A stretch of DNA of 64,000 nt, from positions 68,640 to 132,639 of the forward strand of contig JABIUV010000007.1 of assembly GCA_018700895.1 (NCBI GenBank). The letters are read 5' to 3'. Shown here piece after piece: positions 53,282 through 64,000 of the stretch (positions are counted from its first letter, which is position 1; each line of letters begins with the position of its first letter). The position numbers and the translations under genes are program-made. Origin of the DNA: Bacteroidota bacterium (GTDB lineage Bacteria > Bacteroidota > Bacteroidia > NS11-12g > UBA9320). Below the pieces are notes generated by a model. The model worked only from the letters and a program-made list of their open reading frames with translations, was not told the origin of the DNA and ran no database searches.

Positions 53282-53835
53282 ACATTCATTGTATAGGCAA
53301 CATAGCATATTGGCACGGAGTAGTGAGTGATACAGACCATAAACACTACGTCCACCATACTTTTCAAAAACAAAGTGAACTCTCACAATATGAGATACTT
53401 ACGGCCAACGGACGCCTCAAGCTCAGTGTCCCCACCCAAAAAAGTACGCGTAAAGGACCATATAGCGATGTGCTAATAGATTATAATACCAACTGGCAAA
53501 CAGAGCATTGGCGTAGCATAGAAAATGCCTACCTCAAATCTCCTTTTTTCCTCTACTACGGATATAAAATTGAAACCATCTATAAGACTCATTACGACAC
53601 CTTACTACAGTTTAACAAGGCACTTTTTGCAACCGTGGCAGATTGCCTAAAACTCAAAACTACCTTTCTCACAGACCATACTACACCGTCCATGTACGTG
53701 CCTACACCACCGCGAGTATGCACCGCATACCCGCAGGTATTTGACGACCGAGTCGCCTTCCAACAAAATTTGAGTGTATTAGACCTGATTTTTAATCTAG
53801 GTCCCGAGGCGTCAGATTACTTGGTTTCGCTGTAA
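53278..53835 (+). CDS. WbqC family protein
   Basis: [58 protein letters not shown]. Confidence 0.85.
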   Translation: MNIHCIGNIAYWHGVVSDTDHKHYVHHTFQKQSELSQYEILTANGRLKLSVPTQKSTRKGPYSDVLIDYNTNWQTEHWRSIENAYLKSPFFLYYGYKIETIYKTHYDTLLQFNKALFATVADCLKLKTTFLTDHTTPSMYVPTPPRVCTAYPQVFDDRVAFQQNLSVLDLIFNLGPEASDYLVSL

Positions 53836-54776
53836 GAACCCATATTGCTAAATTTCTTGATACGAGCCTTTACCAGTTTTTTGGTGCTCAGTTCGTTTAG
53901 CTCTTTTATATTCTTTTTCAGTTCCGTCTTCAGTGTTTTGAACATCGCCTCCGGATCATTATGTGCACCACCTAGTGGCTCAGGTATGATACCGTCTATC
54001 AGCTTGTTAGCGAGCATCTTGTCCGAGGTAAGACTTAGTACATCAGCAGCCTGTTCCTTATAATCCCAGCTACGCCATAGGATAGATGAGCAACTCTCCG
54101 GCGATATTACCGAGTACCACGTATTTTCTAGCATAAGCACTCTATCACCTACACCTATACCTAGAGCACCACCACTAGCACCCTCACCTATTACTACGCA
54201 TATAATGGGTACCTTCAGTGTAGCCATCACCATCAGATTTTTGGCAATCGCCTCACCTTGTCCGCGTTCCTCGGCCTCTAGCCCTGGAAAAGCACCCGGA
54301 GTATCTATCAGGCATACTACTGGCATATCAAATTTTTCTGCCATCTGCATAAGACGAAGAGCCTTACGATAGCCCTCAGGGTTAGGCATCCCAAAGTTGC
54401 GGTATTGTCGCTCCTTCGTAGTGCGGCCCTTCTGCTGACCTATGATCATCACATTGATGTTATCTATCTGTGCCAATCCGCCCACCATAGCCTTATCATC
54501 ACCTACATTTCTATCGCCGTGTAGCTCTACAAAGTTTTTAGTGATGGCCTGTATATAATCTAGCGTGTAAGGTCTGTCGGGGTGACGCGATATCTGCACT
54601 TTCTGCCAACCGCTGAGGTCTTTGTACAGTGCTTTTTTCTCGCTGTTTATTTTTTTAGTAAGTTGAGCAACAGTGTCACTCATATCTACTTTGCCCTTAT
54701 GGTGAGTAGCTTGAGCTTTTTGCAGTTGCTCTATCAACTCTTCTAACGGTTTTTCAAAATCTAATAATGTAGCCAT
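53817..54776 (-). CDS. accA: Acetyl-CoA carboxylase carboxyltransferase subunit alpha
   Basis: [70 protein letters not shown]. Confidence 0.96.
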   Translation of the reverse strand: MATLLDFEKPLEELIEQLQKAQATHHKGKVDMSDTVAQLTKKINSEKKALYKDLSGWQKVQISRHPDRPYTLDYIQAITKNFVELHGDRNVGDDKAMVGGLAQIDNINVMIIGQQKGRTTKERQYRNFGMPNPEGYRKALRLMQMAEKFDMPVVCLIDTPGAFPGLEAEERGQGEAIAKNLMVMATLKVPIICVVIGEGASGGALGIGVGDRVLMLENTWYSVISPESCSSILWRSWDYKEQAADVLSLTSDKMLANKLIDGIIPEPLGGAHNDPEAMFKTLKTELKKNIKELNELSTKKLVKARIKKFSNMGSYSETK

Positions 54777-54968
54777 ACGGTTCCTTTTATTATACAAGGC
54801 AAAAGTATAAATCTTAATGGAATAGGGTAAAAATGTTTTTACTCACGCCAAAAATATGTGTGCTGAAAGATCAATGTACACGGATATGGATAGTAATGTA
54901 CGTTCAGAATGAGGCTTCCTACCTTTCAGATAGAAGTTGCTACGATGGCTGGCATTTTTTCTTTCTTG

Positions 54969-55122
54969 GGTAATACTCGGGCTGTACACTTGTAGTCCTC
55001 GCCCAGCTAGGCAGTAGGCTATAGGCCGTGCGGTGGCTCTGTGCCGCCCCTCCACCAGCCTAGCTCTACTAGGGGGCTATCTGTACTGTGGGGTACCGCT
55101 TCCATCCCGCTGCTAAGGTCGT
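54969..55122 (-). ncRNA. Candidate structured RNA or repeat element, GC-rich, upstream of accA
   Basis: No convincing ORF; minus strand GCAGCGGGATGGAAGCGGTACCCC...AGCTAGGC..GCCTAGCT...GGACTACAAGTGTACAGCCCGAG; 52/80 G+C in 55001-55080 (hand count). Confidence 0.45.
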
Positions 55123-55284
55123 GTTTTTTAGTTATGACTTAGTGGTGTAGCCAATGCGACATAAGAGTCTGAAAACAAAACTAATCTATTTGTTTCGACA
55201 ATGTTTCGGTAGCGAATATAGATGCTACTATTTTCTTCACCTATTTCAATCCATAAGAGGCTAAAAACCAAACTATTACAAACG

Positions 55285-55313
55285 AAAAAGTCCCGCCGTT
55301 AAGCGAGACTTTT
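55285..55313 (-). terminator. Terminator downstream of tRNA-Asp
   Basis: Minus strand AGTCTCGC-TTAACG-GCGGGACT followed by TTTT. Confidence 0.75.
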
Positions 55314-55314
55314 G

Positions 55315-55388
55315 CGGTCTGGACGGGACTCGAACCCGCGACCCCCTGCGTGACAGGCAGGTATTCTAACCAACTGAACTACCAGACC
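55315..55388 (-). tRNA. tRNA-Asp (anticodon GTC)
   Basis: Complete cloverleaf GGTCTGG TA GTTCAGTTGGTTAGAAT A CCTGC CTGTCAC GCAGG GGGTC GCGGG TTCGAGT CCCGT CCAGACC G. Confidence 0.96.
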
Positions 55389-55399
55389 GTAATTCCTTT

Positions 55400-55471
55400 A
55401 TCTCATCGACTCGTTACCCAGCGGCTCTTCCGCAGTAAGCAGAATATTCTAACCAATTGAACTACCAGACT
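55400..55471 (-). pseudogene. Degenerate tRNA-Asp-like copy
   Basis: AGTCTGGTAGTTCAATTGGTTAGAATA.. nearly matches the tRNA-Asp 5' half; 3' half lacks a T-arm and acceptor complement. Confidence 0.65.
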
Positions 55472-55557
55472 AGGGAAATAAACGAGTCAAAACATAAACT
55501 AACCCATTTTTAAGGTGTGCAAATATAAACGCAGTTCGGATACCGCAAATTGTTTTT

Positions 55558-56139
55558 TTATTTTTTTTCGCTTAGGCAAATAACCCTGCCATTTTTAAGC
55601 TCATATTGCTCTCCTCCTTCTGGACATAGGGCTCTTCCATCTCCTTCAAACTCAAGCTTATGGCCGTACTTACTCATCCAGCCTACGTGCTTTCCAGGGT
55701 TGCCTACCATTAGTGCATAAGGCAATACCTCCTTGGTAATTACCGTACCCGCACCTATAAAACAATACTCACCCAAATCATTACCACACACAATCGTCGC
55801 ATTAGCACCAATACTTGCTCCTTTCCTCACTACAGTTTGCAGGTATTCACTTTTTCTGTTTACCGCACTTCGTGGATTTATCACATTGGTAAACACCATA
55901 CTCGGTCCTAAAAACACATCATCTTCGCACGTCACTCCAGTATAAATGCTCACATTATTTTGCACTTTTACATTATTACCCAATACTACACGTGGACTTA
56001 CCACTACATTTTGACCTAAGTTACAGTTTTCACCCAGTGTGCTGTGAGACATTATGTGGCTGAAGTGCCATATCTTAGTGCCTTCTCCAATGGTACAATC
56101 CTCGTCTATAACCGCTGTCTCGTGAACAAAATAACTCAT
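55558..56139 (-). CDS. Left-handed beta-helix acyltransferase (WbpD/WlbB-like N-acetyltransferase)
   Basis: Hexapeptide repeats; VDEDCTIGEGTKIWHFSHIM-like N-terminus and NVINPRSAVNRKSEYLQTVVRKGASIGANATIVCG. Confidence 0.88.
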   Translation of the reverse strand: MSYFVHETAVIDEDCTIGEGTKIWHFSHIMSHSTLGENCNLGQNVVVSPRVVLGNNVKVQNNVSIYTGVTCEDDVFLGPSMVFTNVINPRSAVNRKSEYLQTVVRKGASIGANATIVCGNDLGEYCFIGAGTVITKEVLPYALMVGNPGKHVGWMSKYGHKLEFEGDGRALCPEGGEQYELKNGRVICLSEKK

Positions 56140-56144
56140 AACGA

Positions 56145-57118
56145 CTAGTTGAATTCTTTGGGATGTGCGTATTTATACAGGTGCTCCGCAGGCAGATTCT
56201 TGAAATACTCATAGGTGATTTTTAAGCCTTCTGCTCTATCTACGGTAGGTTCCCAACCCAATATTTCTTTGGCTCTAGCGATGTCCGGTTTACGTTGCTT
56301 CGGATCATCCTTGGGTAAGTCGTGAAATACAATTTTTTGACTCGTACCAGTAAGTGCTATTATCTCTTTAGCAAAATCAAGTATGCTGATCTCATCAGGA
56401 TTACCAATATTCACAGGTTGTGCGTAGTCGCTGTGTAGCAGTCTATATATTCCTTCCACCAAATCAGCTACATAACAAAAACTTCTTGTCTGACTACCAT
56501 CACCAAAGATGGTAATATCCTCACCTCGCAATGCCTGCCCTATGAATGCCGGTAGTGCTCTACCATCATTTAGTCGCATACGCGGGCCATAGGTGTTAAA
56601 TATGCGTATGATTCTTGTTTCCACTCCGTGAAACGTGTGGTACGCCATGGTCATGGCTTCCTGAAAACGCTTAGCTTCGTCATACACGCCTCGCGGACCA
56701 ACAGGATTTACATTTCCCCAATAATCTTCATTTTGTGGATGTACTGCGGGATCGCCATAGACTTCTGAAGTAGAAGCTATGAGCATACGAGCTCCTTTGG
56801 CAAGAGCAAGACCCAAACAGTTATGCGTACCCAAACTACCTACCTTGAGTGTTGTATAGGAATCTTGAGATAGTCGATAGGACTAGCTGGCGAAGCAAAA
56901 TGCAAGATATAATCAAGCTCACCGGGCACGTGTATATACTTAGACACATCATCATGGTAAAAATGAAACTGCTCCAATGGCATCAGGTGTTCGATATTTT
57001 TCATATCACCTGTAATAAGATTATCCATAGCGATAACCTCGTAGCCCTCTTTTATAAATCTATCGCAAAGGTGTGAACCTAAAAAACCCGCTCCACCTGT
57101 TATTAATATTCTTTTCAT
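56145..57118 (-). pseudogene. UDP-glucuronate decarboxylase (UDP-xylose synthase)-like gene with 1-nt frameshift (~56852)
   Basis: [56 protein letters not shown] / (shift) / [35 protein letters not shown]. Confidence 0.88.
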
Positions 57119-57128
57119 TGTTCTGTTT

Positions 57129-58445
57129 TTATTTGGAACCGATACAGAAGTAACTGTAGCCCAGGTCGTTAAGCTCTTCGCGGTCGTATATATTTCTACC
57201 ATCAAAGACTAATTTATTTCCTATTCTACTACTTACCGTATCCCAGTCAGGTAGTTTAAATTCTGACCACTCCGTCACTAGTAAGAGTGCTGCTGCTCCA
57301 TCTAGAGCATCATAGGGATCATCTACGTATGTAATCTTGTCGCCTATCATATGCTTGGTCTCTGGCATACTCACAGGGTCATACGCTACTACTTCTCCTC
57401 CAGCTGCTTTTATCTTATCTATCAATACGAGTGATGGTGCCTCTCGCATATCATCCGTATTGGGTTTAAAAGATAGCCCCCACATCGCAAAAGTTTTACC
57501 GCTAAGATCAGCACCTAGGTGATTGGTTATCTTGTCAAAGAGTACTGATTTTTGGTCTTCGTTTACGTCCTCTACAGCCTCCAATATACGCATTGTGTAA
57601 TCGTTTTCTTTGGCTGTTTTTATGAGTGCTTTCACATCTTTGGGGAAGCAGCTACCACCGTAACCTATTCCTGCATAGATAAATCGCGAACCTATACGCG
57701 GGTCGCTACCGATACCTCGGCGTACACTATTTACATCTGCACCCATTATTTCACATAGGTTAGCAATATCATTCATAAAACTAATACGTGTAGCCAACAT
57801 GGCATTCGCGGCATACTTAGTCATCTCCGCACTTGGTATGTCCATAAAAATGAGTGGATGACCATTCATAATAAATGGCTTATAGAGTTTGCTCATCGTT
57901 TCTTGAGCTTTTTCAGAGTCTACGCCTACTACGATTCTATCGGGTTTCATAAAATCATCAATCGCAGCTCCTTCTTTTAGGAATTCAGGGTTACTCGCTA
58001 TATCAAATGGGATATCTACTCCTCTTTTGTCGAGTTCTGCTTGTACGGCTCCTCTTACTTTTTCGGCCGTACCTACGGGAACGGTACTCTTGGTTACTAC
58101 CACACCGTAGCTATTCATATTCGCTCCTATTTGCGAAGCAACTTTGAGGACATATTGCAAATCTGCACTACCATCTTCTCCTGGAGGTGTACCTACGGCA
58201 ATAAAAGCGACATCTGCTCCTTTTATACTTGATGCTAGGTCGGTACTGAAATGTATTTTCTCTTTTTTGAAATTACGCTCTACCATAGCATCTAAGCCTG
58301 GTTCGTAAATGGGCATAATGCCATTGCGGAGTCCTTCTATTTTGTTAGCATCTATATCTATACACGTTACATATGTACCTACCTCGGCTAGACAAGTACC
58401 TGTAACTAGCCCTACATACCCTGTACCTACAACTGTTATTTTCAT
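57129..58445 (-). CDS. UDP-glucose/GDP-mannose 6-dehydrogenase
   Basis: [61 protein letters not shown]. Confidence 0.95.
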   Translation of the reverse strand: MKITVVGTGYVGLVTGTCLAEVGTYVTCIDIDANKIEGLRNGIMPIYEPGLDAMVERNFKKEKIHFSTDLASSIKGADVAFIAVGTPPGEDGSADLQYVLKVASQIGANMNSYGVVVTKSTVPVGTAEKVRGAVQAELDKRGVDIPFDIASNPEFLKEGAAIDDFMKPDRIVVGVDSEKAQETMSKLYKPFIMNGHPLIFMDIPSAEMTKYAANAMLATRISFMNDIANLCEIMGADVNSVRRGIGSDPRIGSRFIYAGIGYGGSCFPKDVKALIKTAKENDYTMRILEAVEDVNEDQKSVLFDKITNHLGADLSGKTFAMWGLSFKPNTDDMREAPSLVLIDKIKAAGGEVVAYDPVSMPETKHMIGDKITYVDDPYDALDGAAALLLVTEWSEFKLPDWDTVSSRIGNKLVFDGRNIYDREELNDLGYSYFCIGSK

Positions 58446-58578
58446 TGCGTTTTGCGTTTTATAAGTCCGCAAAGGTATTCATTGAAAATTTAATCATATA
58501 CCCAATTTTAATCAACGCGAAACCCTATTTCACAAAGTAATGACATCTATCCTTTCAATTTGATGTTATTTTGCACCT

Positions 58579-59331
58579 ATGAAAAAATGGATTGTACTCA
58601 CATTTTTGATAATTACTGGTTTGATAGCTCAAGCTCAGTCAGAAATGAAGACCGAACAAGGTTTTCTTTTTTCTCCTCACGCAGCGTGGAATGTTGCAGG
58701 AGGTGATTTGGAGCAGCGGTTTGATAACTTTGCGTCTTTAGGACTAGGAGTAGACTATAAACTCAAAAACAACTTTATCTTTGGTATAGACTATGATTGG
58801 TACTTTGGGGACAATGTGAAAGATAATGGCTTATTTAGTAATATAGGTGGCACATCGGGAGCTATCATTGACCAAAATGGGGATTTTGCAGTTATTCAGC
58901 TTAATATGAAAGGCAACTATGCTACTGCCAATGTTGGCTACTTATTCAATATTGTAAAAAACCAACCAAACTCGGGCCTGCTATTCTCAGTAGGTGCAGG
59001 AATGATGCAACATCGTATAGATATTATTTCTTCTCAAGTCACGATTCCACAGGTAAATGATGAATACGAAAAAGGTTATGATCAGCTTACGTACGGATTT
59101 GCCACCAAACAATACTTGGGCTATCAATATCTCGTTGCCAAAAACAGGTATCATCTCAGATTAGGCATGGAATTTAATCAAGGATTTACACAAGGTAGAA
59201 GAACATGGGATTTCAACGCAAACACCTCAGGGCTAACCAAGCGATTTGATCGCACGATTGCTTTGAAATTTGGCTTAATCGTTCCGGTGTACACCAAAGA
59301 TAAAGACGACGAAGAATTCTTTATAGACTAA
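58579..59331 (+). CDS. Hypothetical outer-membrane beta-barrel protein
   Basis: Signal peptide, barrel-like alternation and C-terminal FGLIVPVYTK. Confidence 0.7.
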   Translation: MKKWIVLTFLIITGLIAQAQSEMKTEQGFLFSPHAAWNVAGGDLEQRFDNFASLGLGVDYKLKNNFIFGIDYDWYFGDNVKDNGLFSNIGGTSGAIIDQNGDFAVIQLNMKGNYATANVGYLFNIVKNQPNSGLLFSVGAGMMQHRIDIISSQVTIPQVNDEYEKGYDQLTYGFATKQYLGYQYLVAKNRYHLRLGMEFNQGFTQGRRTWDFNANTSGLTKRFDRTIALKFGLIVPVYTKDKDDEEFFID

Positions 59332-59335
59332 TTTC

Positions 59336-60538
59336 TTGTTTCGGTATGTCTACATATTTGCTGCGTGTCTTGCGGCAATTCTACTGCCAATAGTTGGTAT
59401 ATTCTCTACTAAGTTAAAATCGTTTTCTCAAACAAGAAATAACAGCAAGCGAGTACGCCCAACACCTATAAAATACTGGATACACGCAGCATCTCTTGGT
59501 GAGTACGAAATGGCCTTGCCCATTATTCAAGAACTCCTAATTCACCACAAAAAAGAGGAGATACTCATCACGATTTTTAGCCCAAGCGGGTATAGCCAAG
59601 CCATTAAAGGCGAATATGCCGATAGGGTGATGTATTTGCCGCTGGACAGATTAGGTCACGTGCGTCAATTTTATAAAGACTATGCTCCTCAACGAGCTAT
59701 ATTTATCCGATACGACTTTTGGTATAATTTTATAGCCGAAGGGCACAAATGCGGTACTTCATTTTATTTAGTAAACGGCCGATTCACAGATAATCATTTC
59801 ATATTCAAGTGGTTTGGCAAGCCATATTTTAATCTTGTACAGCAGTTCAAGGGCATATTTACGTCCGATCAGAACAGTACGAAAGTGCTAGAGTCTCACG
59901 GTATTCGAGCACAGTTTACAGGAGACACCCGATTTGACAGAGTAAATAGTATCGCCCAAAACGCACAACACTATGAGGAGATAGAAGCATTCATAAATGG
60001 CCGAAAAGTGATCATATTAGGCTCATCGTGGCAAGAAGAGGAGCAGCTTATAGCACATCTGCTAAAGAACAAACCAGAGAATCTTGCTATCATCATAGCA
60101 CCTCATGACCTCAAACGCTGCGATGCCATAGCTCAACAGCTGGCAGAGTACTACCCTCGAAAGTATACCGATGGTAATTTTTCTGTTCGCGACAACTTAC
60201 TGATACTAGACACTATGGGTATGCTCTCATCTATGTATCAGTATGCTGATTTTTCGCTCATTGGTGGTGGATATAGTGGTGCATTGCACAATATTTTGGA
60301 GCCAGCCGTGTGGGGTAGTTGTATTTCATTTGGGCCATCAGTAGAAAAGTTCCCAGAAGCAGCTCAATTTATAGAGGCGGGTTTTGCTCGAGCAATAGAT
60401 AACCAAGAAGAGTGGTCAGACGAGATTTTGAGATTAATTGCTAATGAAGATGAACTTGCGTCTCTAAAAAATATGGCCAAGCAGTTTGCCAAGGCAAACA
60501 TTGGTGCTGCTTCGCGAGTTATATCTCATATATTATGA
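59336..60538 (+). CDS. waaA: 3-deoxy-D-manno-octulosonic acid transferase
   Basis: PIKYWIHAASLGEYEMALPIIQELL..TIFSPSGYSQA..MYLPLD..FIRYDFWYNF; TTG start. Confidence 0.92.
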   Translation: MFRYVYIFAACLAAILLPIVGIFSTKLKSFSQTRNNSKRVRPTPIKYWIHAASLGEYEMALPIIQELLIHHKKEEILITIFSPSGYSQAIKGEYADRVMYLPLDRLGHVRQFYKDYAPQRAIFIRYDFWYNFIAEGHKCGTSFYLVNGRFTDNHFIFKWFGKPYFNLVQQFKGIFTSDQNSTKVLESHGIRAQFTGDTRFDRVNSIAQNAQHYEEIEAFINGRKVIILGSSWQEEEQLIAHLLKNKPENLAIIIAPHDLKRCDAIAQQLAEYYPRKYTDGNFSVRDNLLILDTMGMLSSMYQYADFSLIGGGYSGALHNILEPAVWGSCISFGPSVEKFPEAAQFIEAGFARAIDNQEEWSDEILRLIANEDELASLKNMAKQFAKANIGAASRVISHIL

Positions 60539-62952
60539 GACCGTTTTTAGTTATAATCACTCTTATACTTTCTCCTGTCCTATTTGCACAAAGCCTAACC
60601 GGCACCATACGAGGTAAGGTAGTGGATAAAAACACCGAAGAGCCGCTTATAGGTGTGCTAGTAGCAGCAACATTAGACCAAAAAACACAGAACAGAATAA
60701 CAGACGAAACGGGGAGTTTCAGAATAGAGAATGTACCCGTAGGACGATATACCATTCGCTTTTCGCACCTTGGGTACGAAGAGGCTGTTGTAACTCAGCT
60801 GGAAGCAACTAGCTCTAAGCAAGTAGTGCTGGACATAGCGATGGAAGAAAAAATAACAACATCATCTACCATCGTAGTACGAGCCCGTAAAGACAAGGCT
60901 AAAACTATCAATCAGATGGTATCGGTAAGTGGTCGCACCTTTAGCATAGAGGAGAGTCAAAGATATGCGGGGAGTAGAGGTGACGTGGCTCGTATGGCAC
61001 AAAATTTTGCTGGGGTACAAGGTTCTGACGACAGTAGAAACGACATCGTAGTGAGGGGCAACTCGCCTATGGGCGTATTGTACCGACTAGAAGGTGTAGA
61101 TATCCCAAACCCCAATCATTTTAGCACAGCAGGAACTACTGGAGGTCCAATTAGTATGCTCAATAACAATGTGTTACAAAACTCCGATTTCCTGAGCGGA
61201 GCATTCCCCGCTGAGTACGGAAATGCTACTGCTGCGGTGTTTGATCTCGGTATGCGTAAAGGAAATGATGAGGAGTATGAGTTTTTGGGGCAGGTAGGAT
61301 TTGCCGGGCTTGAACTTATGGCAGAGGGCCCACTAAAAGAAGGAAGTAATGCCTCATTTTTGGTCAATTATCGTTTTTCGGCTTTAGAGTTATTCTCGGT
61401 ACTCGGTTTAGAATTTGGGACAGGAACGGCTATTCCAAAGTACCAGGATCTCAGCTTTAACCTGCACTTCCCAGATAAGAAAGGGAGTACCAAAATTTTT
61501 GGCGTAGCCGGAAAAAGCAGCGTAGAACTTTTTCAGAGTGACGAAGCTGGCGAGAACTTATTCAGAGATGGATTAGAAGACTTGACCTATAAAACCAATA
61601 CAGCTGTAATGGGTCTCAGCCGTTTTCAGAAACTCGGGAAAAGCACGTTTGCTAAAGTTATACTTGCCACCGACGTGTTGCAAACGCGTACTATCTTGGA
61701 TACGTTTGCTTTTGACAATCAACAGCAAGTAATAGAGTACGGCGGAAAGTACCGCGACCAAAGCACACAAGGCAAGCTAAGCACGAATGCGATGGTTCAG
61801 CATAAGTTTAGCTCACGCAACACTCTAAAAGGGGGTTTCCGTTACTACCACTACTTCTTCAATCTACGTGATAGCTTTTATAACGTAGGACGCAATTTTG
61901 GAACTAATCAAATAAGAGGTTGGATAGAACCCACGAATTTCAACGGAAACACAGGTTTAGTGCAAGCCTATATAAGTGATGTAATTCGACTCAATAGCCG
62001 CCTGAGTACCACACTTGGGATGAATGCAGCATACTATACCTACAACGGAGCCACATCCATAGAGCCACGGGCAGGAATGAGTTATAAACTTACCCCGAAG
62101 TATACGCTTAGTGCAGGATATGGATTGCACAGTCAGTTGCCGCCATTTCGTATTTATTTTGAAGAGGTGACCGACCTCAATGGAAATAAACGCAAAATAA
62201 ATCAAGATCTTGGATTCACGAAGAGTCATCATTTTGTGATAGGAAACGACGTGCGACTAGGCAAAAATCTGCGTCTCAAAGTAGAAGCGTATTACCAAAG
62301 CCTCTTCGATGTTCCGATAGATGCGGGTGCGGATACCTTTTATTCATTGCTCAATCAAGGTGCTGACTTTGGCGTGCTATTTACGGATAGTATGGTAAAC
62401 CAAGGCACAGGCAGAAACTATGGCTTGGAGGTTACCTTGGAACACTTTCTAACCAAAGGTTTTTATTTTCTCAATACCTTATCGCTGTATCGCTCCTTTT
62501 ATACCGACCAGCTTGGCGTGGAGCATCCCACGGCTTTTGATTCTCGGTATGCGGTCAATTTACTGGGAGGAAAGGAATTTTATTTTACCGAAAGAACCAC
62601 CAAAAAGGGAAAGCGAAATAAAGGAAGCCTTACTATAGACATAAAATGTATGGTAAACGGAGGCAGACGATACACACCCATTAATGTGGTAGCTAGCCAA
62701 CTCACGCAAACCGAAATACGAGACAACACCCAAGTTTTTGCGAATCAGTACGACGATTATGTACGATTAGATTTTAGGGTGGCCTACAAGGTGCAAACCA
62801 ATAAAATTACCCAAGAGTGGGGTGTGGATATACAAAATCTGACCAATAGAGATAACATATTTCAACAGACGTATAATGCAAGTACCAACGAGGTACGTAC
62901 TACTTATCAAACAGGCCTATTGCCAATAGGTATCTATCGCATAACTTTTTAG
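60535..62952 (+). CDS. TonB-dependent receptor with CarboxypepD_reg-like N-terminus
   Basis: GTIRGKVVDKNTEEPLIGVLVAAT..GSFRIENVPVGRYTIRFSHLGYEE; plug RNDIVVRGNSPMGVLYRLEGVDIPNPNHF. Confidence 0.92.
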   Translation: MRPFLVIITLILSPVLFAQSLTGTIRGKVVDKNTEEPLIGVLVAATLDQKTQNRITDETGSFRIENVPVGRYTIRFSHLGYEEAVVTQLEATSSKQVVLDIAMEEKITTSSTIVVRARKDKAKTINQMVSVSGRTFSIEESQRYAGSRGDVARMAQNFAGVQGSDDSRNDIVVRGNSPMGVLYRLEGVDIPNPNHFSTAGTTGGPISMLNNNVLQNSDFLSGAFPAEYGNATAAVFDLGMRKGNDEEYEFLGQVGFAGLELMAEGPLKEGSNASFLVNYRFSALELFSVLGLEFGTGTAIPKYQDLSFNLHFPDKKGSTKIFGVAGKSSVELFQSDEAGENLFRDGLEDLTYKTNTAVMGLSRFQKLGKSTFAKVILATDVLQTRTILDTFAFDNQQQVIEYGGKYRDQSTQGKLSTNAMVQHKFSSRNTLKGGFRYYHYFFNLRDSFYNVGRNFGTNQIRGWIEPTNFNGNTGLVQAYISDVIRLNSRLSTTLGMNAAYYTYNGATSIEPRAGMSYKLTPKYTLSAGYGLHSQLPPFRIYFEEVTDLNGNKRKINQDLGFTKSHHFVIGNDVRLGKNLRLKVEAYYQSLFDVPIDAGADTFYSLLNQGADFGVLFTDSMVNQGTGRNYGLEVTLEHFLTKGFYFLNTLSLYRSFYTDQLGVEHPTAFDSRYAVNLLGGKEFYFTERTTKKGKRNKGSLTIDIKCMVNGGRRYTPINVVASQLTQTEIRDNTQVFANQYDDYVRLDFRVAYKVQTNKITQEWGVDIQNLTNRDNIFQQTYNASTNEVRTTYQTGLLPIGIYRITF

Positions 62953-62990
62953 TAACCCAGTTTTGACGGCAACTTTACATGGATAATATT

Positions 62991-62998
62991 TATCTTTG
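62991..62998 (+). promoter_or_regulatory. -7 box TATCTTTG directly upstream of ATG 63003
   Basis: Perfect TAnnTTTG, 4-nt spacer to ATG. Confidence 0.5.
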
Positions 62999-63002
62999 AG
63001 CT

Positions 63003-63560
63003 ATGAAACGTGCTACCCTAATCATCGGATTATTCCTATCGGGGTTCTTATTTACTCAGTGCAATGATGACTGTGGCGACTTTAACTACACTAAGAGTCC
63101 TCCCATCGGGATATCTCAAATACGTACAACCACCCAAGCCTTATGGGATACCGAACCTACTAGTAACATAGACTCATTTGGGATTTATATGTACGTAGAT
63201 TTTCTATTTGCAAAAAATATAACACCATGCGGTTTTATAAGCACAGCTTATGCATGCTCTCCGCCGCCAACACCCATCTATGACGCTACGGAGTTTATAG
63301 ATTCTATTTTGGTTTACTCCGAGCCAGCCTATCGGTTTACTAATGATATTACCGCATTACTCAATTTTGAAAACAACACAGACCTCACTAGTTTTAATGA
63401 TTTCACAGACAGACGAATACTCAACGATGAAGGAAATGGCTATTTCTTTTTAAAAGAAAAACCCCTCCAATCCGACTCCTTTACTTTTAGTTTCTATTAC
63501 TATAACGACGGAGCTATAATAGACTCGTCATTTACACAGAAATATTTTATAACTAATTAA
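63003..63560 (+). CDS. Hypothetical lipoprotein
   Basis: MKRATLIIGLFLSGFLFTQCNDDCGDF lipoprotein signal; Cys-containing N-terminal region. Confidence 0.75.
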   Translation: MKRATLIIGLFLSGFLFTQCNDDCGDFNYTKSPPIGISQIRTTTQALWDTEPTSNIDSFGIYMYVDFLFAKNITPCGFISTAYACSPPPTPIYDATEFIDSILVYSEPAYRFTNDITALLNFENNTDLTSFNDFTDRRILNDEGNGYFFLKEKPLQSDSFTFSFYYYNDGAIIDSSFTQKYFITN

Positions 63561-63563
63561 TAA

Positions 63564-64000
63564 TGAGTCACTTATTAATCTTATCCATGCTGATAAGTTT
63601 CAGCTATGTACAAGTAAACGCACAGTCTATTTTTGACAAGGCAGAAAATTGGCTCATAGACTATCATACAACACTTAGCTACGGACCACAATACTCGTGG
63701 TATAAGTATAGTATGATACGTATAGTACAACCCCAGTTTGATAGGGATGCAGAGCTTATGTATGTTTATGGCCAGCAGACCGATAATAGTGCCACCATTC
63801 GTAGAGGAAAAATATCGACTGCACAATCTAAAATAGCCGTAAATATGGAACTGTCAGAAAAGTATGCTTTACAGTTCTTTAACTGCCACCTCAACTATGA
63901 GATTATAACCGACAATGATTATCACTTACGCGGAGTGTGGAATGGTGAGTCGATAGCTAAAACTATATCCACTCAAGAATATATCAGAATGCTCCAGCAT
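63564..64000 (+). CDS. Hypothetical secreted protein (runs off window end)
   Basis: Open frame from ATG 63564: MSHLLILSMLISFSYVQVNAQSIFDKAENWLIDYHTTLSYGPQYSWYKYSMIRIVQPQF...; absent from the ORF track because no stop lies in the window. Confidence 0.75.

Noticed and set aside
54843-55055. 70-aa minus ORF upstream of accA
   Set aside because: Overlaps the GC-rich structured element; composition and position suit RNA or repeat rather than protein.

Overview
This is a chromosomal window from a Bacteroidota bacterium. The lineage call rests on T9SS sorting domains, a CHU_C-type gliding-associated protein, many TonB-dependent receptors and TAnnTTTG promoter boxes. I see no CRISPR array, prophage or transposon. 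Most of the window is housekeeping and cell-envelope genes: pyrC, acyl-CoA carboxylase beta, two yebC paralogues, tsaB, uvrB, serS, lpdA, katG, folK, accA, waaA, ugd, a UDP-xylose synthase-like gene and one tRNA-Asp(GTC). From about 6.7 to 42.5 kb nearly every gene is on the minus strand; the exception is an orphan coiled-coil gene at ~29 kb. Main points for follow-up: (1) four genes (TonB, SNF2 helicase, RHH antitoxin-like, UXS) are each broken by one in-frame stop or one 1-nt indel; (2) a compact cassette of c-type cytochrome, OB-fold, YceI and DUF5777-like barrel genes; (3) a SusD-less receptor/lipoprotein/secreted-protein operon; (4) a recurrent TAnnTTTG-N4/5-ATG arrangement implying leaderless mRNAs; (5) a GC-rich structured element upstream of accA; (6) a decayed tRNA-Asp copy next to the intact gene; (7) three degenerate palindromic intergenic repeats; (8) a predicted lipoprotein catalase-peroxidase. 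Family assignments come from reading the proteins by eye. No database search was run.
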